DNA of 64,000 bases from Acidobacteriota bacterium (GTDB lineage Bacteria > Acidobacteriota > Terriglobia > Acidiferrales > UBA7541): the NCBI GenBank assembly GCA_003223215.1, contig QHYH01000084.1, positions 310,001-374,000 of the forward strand, given 5' to 3'. Below the pieces are notes generated by a model. That model saw nothing but the letters and a program-made list of their open reading frames with translations, was not told the DNA's origin and made no database searches. Positions 43,666 to 51,825 of this stretch are shown one piece after another. The number at the start of each line of letters is the position of its first letter. Positions within the stretch are counted from its first letter, which is position 1. A program made the translations under genes and the position numbers.

Positions 43666-44736
43666 ATGACCGTCCAAACGTCGGTTAATCGAAAGGACTT
43701 ATTCCTGCGCGCCTGCCGCGGGGAAACCGTTCCGCGCCTGCCGGTTTGGATGATGCGGCAGGCGGGCCGGTACCTGCCCGAGTATCGCGAAATTCGCGCA
43801 AAGCATGGATTTCTGGAGGTTTGCAAGACCCCGGAGTTGGCCACGGAGGTCTCCTTGCAGCCTTTCCGACGGCTCGGCGTCGATGCCGTGATCGTCTTCT
43901 CCGATATCCTCATTCCGGCCGAAGCCATGGGACTGCCACTCGAGTTGGGCGATCAGGGGCCGAACCTTCCAAGCCCGGTTCGTAGCCTGGCAGACGTTCA
44001 GAAATTGCGGATTTTCGACCCGGAACTGGAAACCGGGTTCTTGCCCGAAGCGATCCGCCGCATCGTAAAGGCGGTCGGCAGCGAAGTTCCTGTTTTGGGC
44101 TTTGCCGGTGCCCCGTGGACGCTCGCGTGTTATATGGTGGAAGGTCGAACGAAAGAAGGGTTTGCTACCGTTAAGCAGTTTCTGTATCAGGAACCGAAAA
44201 CGTTTCGCGACTTGCTGCATCGCATCGCGCAGGCCACGATTCCCTATCTCAAGGCGCAAATCGCGGCTGGCGCGACCGCGGTGCAGTTATTTGATACCTG
44301 GTGCGGCGAGCTGAGTTTGCAGGACTACCAGGAATCCGCGCTCCCCGCGGTCGAGGAGGTCGTCTCTGGAATTTCGGGCTCCGTTCCGTTCATTTATTAC
44401 ACAAAGGCATCGCGGCACTTGCTTCGCGCTGCGTCGCGCTCCGGCGCGACCGTACTGAGCGTGGATTGGCGCGTGGACCTGGGAGAAATTCGCGGCGCCC
44501 TCGGCCCGAACATCGCGTTGCAGGGAAATGTTGATCCCGCGGTGTTACTCGGTCCACGAGAGAGAATTCGAGAAGTCACGCTGGACGCGATCCATTCGCT
44601 CGCCGGACGAGGGCACATTCTCAATCTTGGCCATGGCATTCTGCCCGACACTCCGGTCGAAAACGCTCAGCTTTTTGTGGAAACCGGCCAACAAGCGTTG
44701 CTAGGGGAAATGCGGCCGGCGGCGCAGTCCCGGTGA
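43666..44736 (+). CDS. hemE: Uroporphyrinogen decarboxylase
   Basis: HemE removes four carboxyl groups from uroporphyrinogen III to give coproporphyrinogen III. The 356-aa protein carries LPVWMMRQAGRYLPEYREIR, then FSDILIPAEAMGL with the active-site Asp, GFAGAPWTLACYMVEG, and NLGHGILPDTPVEN near the end. GGAAAGGAC precedes ATG 43666; an upstream frame from 43558 is open but lacks a family match. GTGA overlap with hemN. Confidence 0.97.
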   Translation: MTVQTSVNRKDLFLRACRGETVPRLPVWMMRQAGRYLPEYREIRAKHGFLEVCKTPELATEVSLQPFRRLGVDAVIVFSDILIPAEAMGLPLELGDQGPNLPSPVRSLADVQKLRIFDPELETGFLPEAIRRIVKAVGSEVPVLGFAGAPWTLACYMVEGRTKEGFATVKQFLYQEPKTFRDLLHRIAQATIPYLKAQIAAGATAVQLFDTWCGELSLQDYQESALPAVEEVVSGISGSVPFIYYTKASRHLLRAASRSGATVLSVDWRVDLGEIRGALGPNIALQGNVDPAVLLGPRERIREVTLDAIHSLAGRGHILNLGHGILPDTPVENAQLFVETGQQALLGEMRPAAQSR

Positions 44737-46160
44737 GGCCATTTGCGATGACGCTCGCCTATCCAACGCTTCAGCAGATGCGCAACGAACTTCGCGTCGG
44801 CGAAGAGTTTCTCGCAAAATACAATCGTCCCGGCCCGCGCTACACCAGTTACCCGACGGCGCCCGTTTGGAACGACGGGTTCGGCCCAACCGACCTGGAA
44901 AGCGCTTTCGAGCAGGCAGAAAGCGCGAAAACACCCGTTTCGCTGTACATGCATATCCCGTTCTGCGAGAGCCTGTGCCTTTTCTGCGCGTGCAACGTGG
45001 TGATTCAGAAAAATAAGGGTGTCGCGCCGCCGTATCTGGACGTACTTAAACGTGAAACGGAGCGCGTTAGCCGCAGCATTTCGAAACGCCGCCACGTGGT
45101 ACAATTCCATTGGGGCGGCGGGACGCCAACCTATCTCTCACCGGAACAAATCGAGGATCTTTTTGAATTTACTCGCGAACATTTCCAGTTCGCGCCCGAC
45201 AGTGAAATCGGCATCGAAGTCGATCCCCGTGTGACCTCGCGCGCGCATCTCGAGACGATTCGAAAGTTGGGCTTTAACCGCCTGAGCATGGGCATCCAGG
45301 ATTTTCAACTCGACGTGCAGAAAGCGGTTCACCGGCTCCAGCCCTTCGAAATGACGCGCGATCTGCTTTCGAGCGCGCGCCGGCTCGGCTTCGACAGCAT
45401 CAACGTGGACTTGATTTACGGCCTGCCGTATCAAACGCCCGAGAGCTTCGCTCACACTGTCGACCAGATCATCGGTCTCAGCCCGGACCGCATCGCACTG
45501 TTCAGCTATGCGCACGTTCCCTGGTTGAAAAAGCAGCAGGGTTCCTTTATCGGGCATCTCCCCGAAGGCATGGTGAAGTTTGAGATTTTTCGCACCGGCC
45601 TGCTTCAATTCATCGAGGCCGGGTACGTGTACATCGGCATGGACCACTTTGCGAAACCCGGCGATGAGCTTTCGCTTTCCCAGCAAAGGCGGACGCTGCA
45701 CCGCAATTTTCAGGGCTACACGACCAAAGCGGGCGCCGACCTGTACGGCATGGGCATCACGGCCATCAGCGGCATCCAATCGGCTTACGCGCAAAACCAT
45801 CGCGACATCCCTTCCTGGCAAAAAGCCGTGGAAGAACGCGGTCTGGCCACTATGCGCGGCTATCATCTTTCCGAAGAAGACCGGCTTCGCCGTGCGGTCA
45901 TCAGCCGGCTGCTTTGCCACACGGTGGTGCTCAAGGACGAAATTTCCCGCGAGTTTGGCATCAACTTTGACGAGCACTTCGCCGAAGAACTACGCCGTTT
46001 CGAGCCGTTCTGCGACGATGGGCTTGTGCTCCTTGAAAACGGCGAAATTCGCGCCACCGGGCTCGGCCGCATTTTCATCCGCAACCTGGCCATGGTTTTC
46101 GATCCGTACCTCGAAAAACAGCAGCTGGCCGCCAAGCCGCTTTTCTCGAAAACTCTCTGA
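44733..46160 (+). CDS. hemN: Oxygen-independent coproporphyrinogen-III oxidase (radical SAM)
   Basis: HemN oxidatively decarboxylates coproporphyrinogen III to protoporphyrinogen IX without oxygen. The radical SAM cluster motif is in MHIPFCESLCLFCACNVVIQ (CxxxCxxC), and the true-HemN start motif YNRPGPRYTSYPTAPVW and MGIQDFQLDVQKAVHRLQP are present, separating it from HemW-like relatives. Length 475 aa. The start is either GTG 44733 (overlapping the hemE stop) or ATG 44748. No oxygen-dependent hemF is seen in the window. Confidence 0.95.
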   Translation: MRPFAMTLAYPTLQQMRNELRVGEEFLAKYNRPGPRYTSYPTAPVWNDGFGPTDLESAFEQAESAKTPVSLYMHIPFCESLCLFCACNVVIQKNKGVAPPYLDVLKRETERVSRSISKRRHVVQFHWGGGTPTYLSPEQIEDLFEFTREHFQFAPDSEIGIEVDPRVTSRAHLETIRKLGFNRLSMGIQDFQLDVQKAVHRLQPFEMTRDLLSSARRLGFDSINVDLIYGLPYQTPESFAHTVDQIIGLSPDRIALFSYAHVPWLKKQQGSFIGHLPEGMVKFEIFRTGLLQFIEAGYVYIGMDHFAKPGDELSLSQQRRTLHRNFQGYTTKAGADLYGMGITAISGIQSAYAQNHRDIPSWQKAVEERGLATMRGYHLSEEDRLRRAVISRLLCHTVVLKDEISREFGINFDEHFAEELRRFEPFCDDGLVLLENGEIRATGLGRIFIRNLAMVFDPYLEKQQLAAKPLFSKTL

Positions 46161-46183
46161 GCCCGCAAGGTGCACACCTCGTC

Positions 46184-47548
46184 GTGACCCGTCACGCCCA
46201 AGCTCTGGTGGTTGGCGGCGGCATTTCTGGGTTGGTTTGCGCGTATGCGCTTCAGAAAGCGGGCCTCGAAGTTCTTCTTGTCGAAGCTTCGGCCCGGCCC
46301 GGCGGCGTTCTTAACTCGGTCAGCCGCAACGGCTTCTTGCTGGAACTGGGCCCGCAAAGTTTCACGGGAACCGCGCAATTGCGAAGCTTATGCGCGAACC
46401 TCGGAATTGCGGATCAGCTCATTGAAGCTCCAGCCAAGGCCCCACGCTACGTTCTGGTTAGCAGCAGGCTCAAGGCCGTGCCGATGAGCCCCCTAGCGCT
46501 TTTCACTAGCCCGCTCATCGACGGCTCCACGAAATGGGCGCTGGTACGCGACATTTTTGGCAAAAGCGTTCCGCCGGAAGGCGATGAATCCGTCGCCGCC
46601 TTTGTCCGCAGAAAATTCTCCGAGCGGCTCCTCGATCGCCTGGTCGGGCCTTTCGTTTCAGGTGTCTTCGCCGGCGACCCGGAAAAACTCAGCGTCCGCA
46701 GCGCATTCCCGCAGCTTCACGAAGCCGAAAGCGCTCGAGGAAGCATCGTTCGCGGCGTGCTGCGCCCGGCCAAATCCAAGAAAGGCCCGCGCGAGCGACC
46801 CACGCTGAATACGTTTCGCGAGGGCAATGAGACGCTGGTGCGCGCGCTCGGAAACAAGCTCGCTTCGAGCATTCTCCTGCGGACGCGCGCCACAAACGTC
46901 TATCGACAAAAGGATGGGGCGTACCACGTCTCTCTGGAAGGCAGCAACAACGATTCGGTATCAGCTAAGTCCGTGATTTTCGCGACACCCACGGATGTGA
47001 CAGGAGGGCTGCTGGGGCAACTTGAACCTTCGTTCAAACCGCTGCTGACTTCCGTCGAGTATGCTGCGGTTGCTGTCGTTTCGCTTGGTTACGCCAAAAA
47101 GGACGTCAGCCACTCACTGGACGGCTTCGGGTTCCTCGTTCCGCGGTCCGCCGGTTTGCGCATTCTCGGTACGGTCTGGAATTCCTCGCTTTTCCCCGGG
47201 CGCGCGCCCGACGGGCATACGCTCCTCACCGGTTTCGTTGGGGGAGCAACCGACCCCGCTGCCGCGAGGTTGAACCACGAGGAGCTTTCGGGCATCGTCC
47301 ATCGCGAGATCGCCCCCTTGCTTTCCATCCAGTCCAGCCCCATGTTCTCGAACGTCACGATTTGGCCGCGGGCACTTCCGCAATACAATCTCGGGCACGG
47401 CGACCGGCTGGCTTCCATCGGCAAAAATTTGGCACGTTTTCCTGGCCTTTTTTTGACGGGCAATTACTTGCGAGGTCCAGCAATTGGCGCGTGCGCGGAA
47501 CAGGCGCTGGCCGTCGCCGAAGAAGTCGCCGCCGTGGCCGAGCGCTGA
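46184..47548 (+). CDS. hemY: Protoporphyrinogen oxidase, HemY/HemG-type flavoprotein
   Basis: This 454-aa FAD enzyme oxidises protoporphyrinogen IX, or coproporphyrinogen III in some Gram-positives. The FAD Rossmann motif is ALVVGGGISGLVCAYALQKA, followed by EASARPGGVLNS and GFLLELGPQSF. The C-terminal FAD motif is GLFLTGNYLRGPAIGACAEQ. HemN upstream makes protoporphyrinogen, so it is taken as the classical protoporphyrin-dependent form. Ferrochelatase (hemH) is not present downstream. GTG 46184. Confidence 0.93.
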   Translation: MTRHAQALVVGGGISGLVCAYALQKAGLEVLLVEASARPGGVLNSVSRNGFLLELGPQSFTGTAQLRSLCANLGIADQLIEAPAKAPRYVLVSSRLKAVPMSPLALFTSPLIDGSTKWALVRDIFGKSVPPEGDESVAAFVRRKFSERLLDRLVGPFVSGVFAGDPEKLSVRSAFPQLHEAESARGSIVRGVLRPAKSKKGPRERPTLNTFREGNETLVRALGNKLASSILLRTRATNVYRQKDGAYHVSLEGSNNDSVSAKSVIFATPTDVTGGLLGQLEPSFKPLLTSVEYAAVAVVSLGYAKKDVSHSLDGFGFLVPRSAGLRILGTVWNSSLFPGRAPDGHTLLTGFVGGATDPAAARLNHEELSGIVHREIAPLLSIQSSPMFSNVTIWPRALPQYNLGHGDRLASIGKNLARFPGLFLTGNYLRGPAIGACAEQALAVAEEVAAVAER

Positions 47549-47605
47549 CTTATGCATATAGACATGAGTCGTATTCCAGAGACGAGGCTCTTCTCCAGAC
47601 AAGAA

Positions 47606-47630
47606 AGCCACGGTCGGGCCAACCGTGGCT
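47606..47630. terminator. Convergent hairpin terminator between hemY and the secreted-protein gene
   Basis: AGCCACGGT (47606-47614) and ACCGTGGCT (47622-47630) form a perfect 9-bp stem with a 7-base loop. On the minus strand the stem is followed by TTTCTTG, which fits an intrinsic terminator for the 47714-48325 gene; for hemY the 3' side lacks a T-run. Confidence 0.65.
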
Positions 47631-47713
47631 CTGGCGGTTAAACCATTCTGGGGAAGGCATCGCATGGACGAGCGTCAATGCCTTTTCCTGGATGTCTGTT
47701 CAAACTGGGGTTG

Positions 47714-48325
47714 TCACGAGCAGGTGATGTCGGACTGGGCGGAGGCGACCACGATGTCGATGCTTGGTCCCGTAACATGCAGCGCATTGACCGTCACCGA
47801 TCCGCTCGTTCCTCCCGACGAACTTGTTTGCTGGTTGATGATAACGCTGATTCCCCCTGGGAGGGAGATGGAGAGGTTCGGGTTGGAGACCAGGATCGAT
47901 TGGCCTGCAACGGTCAATCCCACTAGCTGCGCACTCCCGCTGGTGCTGGCCTGTCCACCGCTACAGGTGGCGCTGGAGTTCGATTTCACAACACTGGCGG
48001 CAACCAAGCCATTCAGCAGGTTTACATCCAGCAGTGTCGATTGCGACTGGCTGCTGCTGCCACTCCCGGACGTGGAACTTTTCAGCGCGTCAGCCGAGGC
48101 TATACCCGCGACGTTCACACTCGCTACCGACGTGCTCAGGCTCCCGCCGCTTGATGGCAGCGCTCCGGTATCCGCCAGTGCCAGCGAAACCCCCACGGCA
48201 TTTGCTTTCAAAGCCACGGCTTCACCGCTGAACGTGGCAGCGCTTTGCGCAAAACTCGCAGCAGGGCTCGACACCAGAAGCGCTGCCAGAGCGGTCGCGA
48301 TCAGCGATAATTTATTTTTGTTCAT
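47714..48325 (-). CDS. Secreted choice-of-anchor-P type protein
   Basis: This 203-aa protein has a clear signal peptide (LSLIATALAALLVSSPAASFAQ). The mature part is rich in Ser/Ala/Gly/Val and contains only two Cys (in SATCSGGQAS and at the end, SDITCS), which may form a disulphide. The closing strands VTVNALHVTG, SIDIVVASAQSDITC match the choice-of-anchor-P domain, in which a conserved 'NALHV' and a terminal 'A..DI.C' recur. No sorting tail is visible. Function is unknown; a cell-surface or matrix protein is likely. AAGGAGAAG precedes the ATG. Confidence 0.78.
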   Translation of the reverse strand: MNKNKLSLIATALAALLVSSPAASFAQSAATFSGEAVALKANAVGVSLALADTGALPSSGGSLSTSVASVNVAGIASADALKSSTSGSGSSSQSQSTLLDVNLLNGLVAASVVKSNSSATCSGGQASTSGSAQLVGLTVAGQSILVSNPNLSISLPGGISVIINQQTSSSGGTSGSVTVNALHVTGPSIDIVVASAQSDITCS

Positions 48326-48615
48326 CTTGGCTTCTCCTTGAGGTAGTTAATGGCCGACTCGTCGCGCATGCCTGCGGCGGCGCATACCTACAGCGGGTAG
48401 CAACCGGAGCAACACATCAGGCCGGGGGGCTTTTCGAGACAATTCGGTTCCGCGCACACTATGCTGGCAGTCCCTTACCCACAATCAGGTTTTTTCTCGC
48501 TTTGGCTTGAAACATTTCCTGATGGCCGATTACCAGAAACGCCCTAATCACCGTTCCATCGCTAAAAGAGAGGGCCGCAGCCGAATCTCAGGTCTTCCGA
48601 GGGCAATCGAACGAG

Positions 48616-49128
48616 CTACTTTTTCCCATACCGCAGCGCCAAGCGCAATTTGCGTCGCTTGCCGGCTTCGCGGAACCTCTTCTTTTCCTCCTCGGTATTC
48701 ACAATCAGCGGCGGCACGGGCTTCGGCAGGCGGGTGTGTTCGTCAATCGCCACGAAGGTCACGTACGCGGTGGTGGTGTGCTTCTTCTCGCCGGTGAGCA
48801 CATTTTCTGAATAAACTTCCACGCCCACTTCGAGCGAAGTGTGAAAAACGCGGTTCACCTGTGATTTCAAAATGACGATTTCCCCGAGACTTACCGGATT
48901 GCGAAAGTCGATGTGGTCGACCGAAGCCGTCACGACATAACTGCCCGAATGCCGGTGCGCCGCCATCGCCGCTGCCATATCCACCAGGTGCATCACGTGC
49001 CCGCCGAGCAGCTTGCCGAGCGGATTTGTCTGCGCGGGCAAAACGATTTCCGTCATCTCCGACCGCGAGGCGCCTACTGGCTTACCCCCCAGATCCGCTC
49101 GGGCGTCCTCGGCTTTCTTCCGTTTCAT
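48616..49128 (-). CDS. Acyl-CoA thioesterase (hotdog fold, YciA/BACH-like)
   Basis: This 170-aa hotdog-fold enzyme would hydrolyse acyl-CoA thioesters. Family marks are MTEIVLPAQTNPLGKLLGGH, VMHLVDMAAAMAAHRHSG (helix with the catalytic Asp) and VDHIDFRNPVSLGEIVILKS. The basic C-terminus (KRFREAGKRRKLRLALRYGK) is an extension beyond the YciA fold. GAGGATT lies 6-12 bases before ATG 49128; the open frame continues 40 residues upstream but without a start signal. Confidence 0.9.
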   Translation of the reverse strand: MKRKKAEDARADLGGKPVGASRSEMTEIVLPAQTNPLGKLLGGHVMHLVDMAAAMAAHRHSGSYVVTASVDHIDFRNPVSLGEIVILKSQVNRVFHTSLEVGVEVYSENVLTGEKKHTTTAYVTFVAIDEHTRLPKPVPPLIVNTEEEKKRFREAGKRRKLRLALRYGKK

Positions 49129-49152
49129 GCGAATCCTCTTCTTTTGCCGCGT

Positions 49153-49181
49153 TTTACAGCCTTTCCGCGCCCCCGTATAAT
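49153..49181 (+). promoter_or_regulatory. Sigma70 promoter for the TPR protein
   Basis: TTTACA (49153-49158) and TATAAT (49176-49181) are separated by 17 bases: five of six and six of six matches to the housekeeping consensus. Transcription should start about 49188, just after or within GGGAGG, giving a leader of about 20 nt. Confidence 0.7.
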
Positions 49182-49206
49182 ACGGGAGGTTCCCATAAGT
49201 GAACAA

Positions 49207-49542
49207 ATGATGGACAAAACCACCGGACCGAAGAAGTCGCGCCGCCAAATGCTCGAAGAGCTTGTCGCCAAAAAGCCCGACGACGCCTTATCCCGCTATG
49301 GTTTGGCGCTCGAATGCATGAACAGCGGCGACTCGGCCGCGGCGGACCGGCACTTTCGCACACTTCTCGAACACAACGCCGCTTATGTTCCCGGCTACCA
49401 CATGTACGGTCAGTTCTTGGCTCGCCAAGCGCGCACGGAGGAAGCGCGAAGCGTACTCTCAAGCGGCATCGCAGCGGCAGCCCAAGCGGGCAACCAGCAT
49501 GCGCGCTCCGAGATGGAAGCGCTCCTAAATGATCTTTCCTGA
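49207..49542 (+). CDS. Small tetratricopeptide-repeat protein
   Basis: This 111-aa protein has about two TPR-like helix pairs: DALSRYGLALECMNSGDSAA and ADRHFRTLLEHNAAYVPGYH, then MYGQFLARQARTEEARSVL. A basic N-terminus (TTGPKKSRRQMLEELVAKKP) precedes them. It has no signal peptide and is probably a cytoplasmic adaptor. Start is ATG 49207 or the next codon ATG 49210. It ends 12 bp before the convergent end of the ABC ATPase gene. Confidence 0.8.
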   Translation: MMDKTTGPKKSRRQMLEELVAKKPDDALSRYGLALECMNSGDSAAADRHFRTLLEHNAAYVPGYHMYGQFLARQARTEEARSVLSSGIAAAAQAGNQHARSEMEALLNDLS

Positions 49543-49554
49543 CTCTTCTTTGAA

Positions 49555-50343
49555 CTAATCTTCGAGCGTCGGCAGGGTTTTCAGAACCTCCGCGGCACGC
49601 GGGCGGTTGCGCACGGGTTCGTCCTTGCGGATTTTTCCGTCGCGGAACACCAGCACACGCTTCGCAAACTCCGCGATGTCGCGCTCGTGGGTCACCATGA
49701 CAATGGTCAAGCCCTTGTCGTTCAGGCCCTGAAACACTTCCATGATCTCGACCGAAGTGCGGCTGTCCAGGTTGCCCGTCGGCTCGTCGGCCAGCAGAAT
49801 CGACGGCCGGTTCACCAGCGCTCGCGCGACCGCCACACGTTGTTGCTGTCCGCCCGACATTTGCGAAGGAAAATGTTCGGCGCGGTCGGCCAATCCAACC
49901 ATCTCGAGCGCTTCCGCGGCTCTTCGGTGGCGCTCCTCTTTGCTGACTTTGGAATAAAGCGTCGGCAGTTCCGTGTTTTCGAGCGCCGTGGTGCGCGCGA
50001 GCAGATTGAATCCCTGAAAAACAAATCCGATTTTTTGATTACGGATGAGCGCCAGCGCCCGTTTATCGTGCTGCGAGACGTCCACGCCTTCCAGCAAATA
50101 GCGGCCGGAACTGGGCCGGTCCAGACAGCCGAGAATATTCATGAACGTGGATTTCCCGCTGCCGCTCGCACCCATCACGGCCACGAATTCGCTGTGCTGC
50201 ACCTCCACGCTCACGCCGCGCAAGGCATGCACGCGCGTTTCGCCCAGCTCGTAGTATTTGTGGATCTCCTCCACGCGGATGACCGCGTGCCCGGCGAATG
50301 GACCGCTCGTAAGCGTTGTTTCCGTCTGATTCGTGACCTGCAT
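49555..50343 (-). CDS. MacB/LolD-type ABC transporter ATPase
   Basis: This 262-aa nucleotide-binding protein has Walker A GASGSGKSTFMNILG, Q-loop GFVFQGFNLL, signature MSGGQQQRVAVARAL, Walker B SILLADEPTGNLD and the H-loop VTHERD. These mark the MacB/LolD/FtsE export ATPases. ATG 50343 is preferred; TTG 50358 is a weaker alternative. It is the last of three genes transcribed leftward as permease, adaptor, ATPase, the reverse of the common adaptor-ATPase-permease order. Confidence 0.93.
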   Translation of the reverse strand: MQVTNQTETTLTSGPFAGHAVIRVEEIHKYYELGETRVHALRGVSVEVQHSEFVAVMGASGSGKSTFMNILGCLDRPSSGRYLLEGVDVSQHDKRALALIRNQKIGFVFQGFNLLARTTALENTELPTLYSKVSKEERHRRAAEALEMVGLADRAEHFPSQMSGGQQQRVAVARALVNRPSILLADEPTGNLDSRTSVEIMEVFQGLNDKGLTIVMVTHERDIAEFAKRVLVFRDGKIRKDEPVRNRPRAAEVLKTLPTLED

Positions 50344-50365
50344 GGCGTTTCTGTCCAAGAAATCG

Positions 50366-51697
50366 CTACCGCCGCACTCCCGGAGCTCCCGGCACCGACG
50401 ACTTCGCCACGACGGAGCGAATGATAAGCTCTTCTCCTTCTTTCAATTCACCCTTGTTCACCGCCGTCACTTCCGTGTAGGAATGGTCCGTGATGCCGAG
50501 GGACACTTTCACCGGCTCCATGCTGTTATCCGCGTGAAGTTTCCAGACGATTGCAGTATTGGAACGTGACGCTCGCGGCCGATTCTGGCCACCGTCGGCT
50601 GTTTGCGGGGCTTCTGCTGCCGCGGCTGCATCACTGGCACTTTTCCTGTCGCCGCCTTCCATTCCGTATCGCCGATAAAGCGCGAGGACCTCCTCAGGTT
50701 CCATCGGCGGCTTGTAACGCAGCGCCGTGTTCGGCAGTTTCAACACGTTTTGCACGGTGGCCACAGGAATGGTCACGTACGCGGTCATTCCCGGAAACAG
50801 CTTCAGGTCGGGATTCGCAAAATCAACGATGGTGTCGTAGGTAACGACGTTCTGCACCGTGGTCGCGTTCATGCGCACCTGGCTGACCATGCCGCGAAAC
50901 GTTTCTTTCGGAAACGCATCGACCTTGAAGGTGACTTCCTTGCCGACCTTAATGTTCCCGACGTCGGATTCGTCGGTCTTCGCATAGACCTGCATTTTCT
51001 TCAGGTCTTGCGCGATGGTAAAAATCGTGGGTGCTTGCAGCGACGCCGCAACGGTCTGGCCCACGTCCACGTTGCGTGCCACTACCGTGCCGTCAATCGG
51101 CGAGCGAATCACCGTGTAGTTGAGATTGGTCTGCGCCACCTCGAGCGCCGCTTCCTTCTGGCTGACTTGCGCTTCCGCCTGCGTCACGTTGGCCTGCGCG
51201 CCCCCCACTGCTGCATTCGCGGAATCGTAGTTGGCTTTCGCCATGTCCAGTTGCTGCTGGCTCATGATTCCGGCTTTGGTAAGTCCGGCCGCGCGGTCGT
51301 AATCGCCCTTCGTTTGAACCAGCGCTGCTCGGGCTTTTTCCAGATTTGCGCGCGCGGCAATGAGATTGGCTCTGGCGTTTTCCAGGTCTGCCGTTGCTTG
51401 CTGCACGGCCCCCTTAAACAGCGCGGGATCGATCAACGCAACAAGATCCCCTTTGTGCACGCGGGAATTAAAATCGACAAAAAGCTTCGAGATCGTTCCC
51501 GATACTTGGGAGCCCACCTGCACGGTGATGACCGCGTTGATCGTGCCGGTGGCCTCGACGACGTCGTGGATGTCGCCGCGCTCGACTTTTGCGGTGAAAT
51601 TCTGGATCGGCGGCGTGCGGTTTAACCCCAGCACGACAAGAAACGCTGCCGCTGCGACAGCACCGCCCAGCAGGAGCCATTTTGTTGTTGGTTTCAT
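50366..51697 (-). CDS. MacA-like periplasmic adaptor (HlyD family)
   Basis: This 443-aa membrane-fusion protein has an N-terminal membrane helix (WLLLGGAVAAAAFLVVLGLN), a biotinyl-lipoyl half (VEATGTINAVITVQVGSQVS), a long Ala-rich coiled-coil hairpin (about residues 100-185), the second lipoyl half (NYTVIRSPIDGTVVARNVDV), and beta-barrel and membrane-proximal domains. An unusual insertion near residue 340-370 is rich in Ala/Asp/Arg. It would bridge the MacB-type permease to an outer-membrane channel such as TolC, which is not encoded nearby. Confidence 0.93.
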   Translation of the reverse strand: MKPTTKWLLLGGAVAAAAFLVVLGLNRTPPIQNFTAKVERGDIHDVVEATGTINAVITVQVGSQVSGTISKLFVDFNSRVHKGDLVALIDPALFKGAVQQATADLENARANLIAARANLEKARAALVQTKGDYDRAAGLTKAGIMSQQQLDMAKANYDSANAAVGGAQANVTQAEAQVSQKEAALEVAQTNLNYTVIRSPIDGTVVARNVDVGQTVAASLQAPTIFTIAQDLKKMQVYAKTDESDVGNIKVGKEVTFKVDAFPKETFRGMVSQVRMNATTVQNVVTYDTIVDFANPDLKLFPGMTAYVTIPVATVQNVLKLPNTALRYKPPMEPEEVLALYRRYGMEGGDRKSASDAAAAAEAPQTADGGQNRPRASRSNTAIVWKLHADNSMEPVKVSLGITDHSYTEVTAVNKGELKEGEELIIRSVVAKSSVPGAPGVRR

Positions 51698-51723
51698 TCG
51701 TTTCCTGGACGCCGGGAATTTAA

Positions 51724-51795
51724 CCGCTCACTCCTATGAAAATAGCCGCGTATCTCATTGAAAAGATTGGCTCAACAGTGAGCGGCTATTTTCAT
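51724..51795 (-). promoter_or_regulatory. Two mutually exclusive hairpins between the MacB-type permease and MacA genes
   Basis: Two perfect inverted repeats share bases 51782-51785. A 14-bp pair joins 51736-51749 (ATGAAAATAGCCGC) with 51782-51795. A 9-bp pair joins 51724-51732 (CCGCTCACT) with 51777-51785. Only one can form at a time in the transcript. The element fills most of the 128-bp gap inside an otherwise compact operon and could act as an attenuator or processing site. Confidence 0.55.
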
Positions 51796-51825
51796 CCTTC
51801 GTTGTGGCTCTCCGAGAGCCATGGG

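Noticed and set aside
48326-48480. A stretch upstream of the choice-of-anchor-P gene (minus strand) with AAAAGCCCCCCGGCCTGA and TCCGGTTGCTACC, reminiscent of a c-di-GMP-I riboswitch
   Set aside because: The conserved first stem, the GCAAACC segment and the pairing between halves are missing; a covariance-model search would decide.
48467-48482. Minus-strand TGGG-N8-TGCC with sigma54-like spacing upstream of the secreted-protein gene
   Set aside because: The -24 box lacks the C of TGGC and no TGAGAC dyad lies at enhancer distance, so support is weaker than for the three reported elements.
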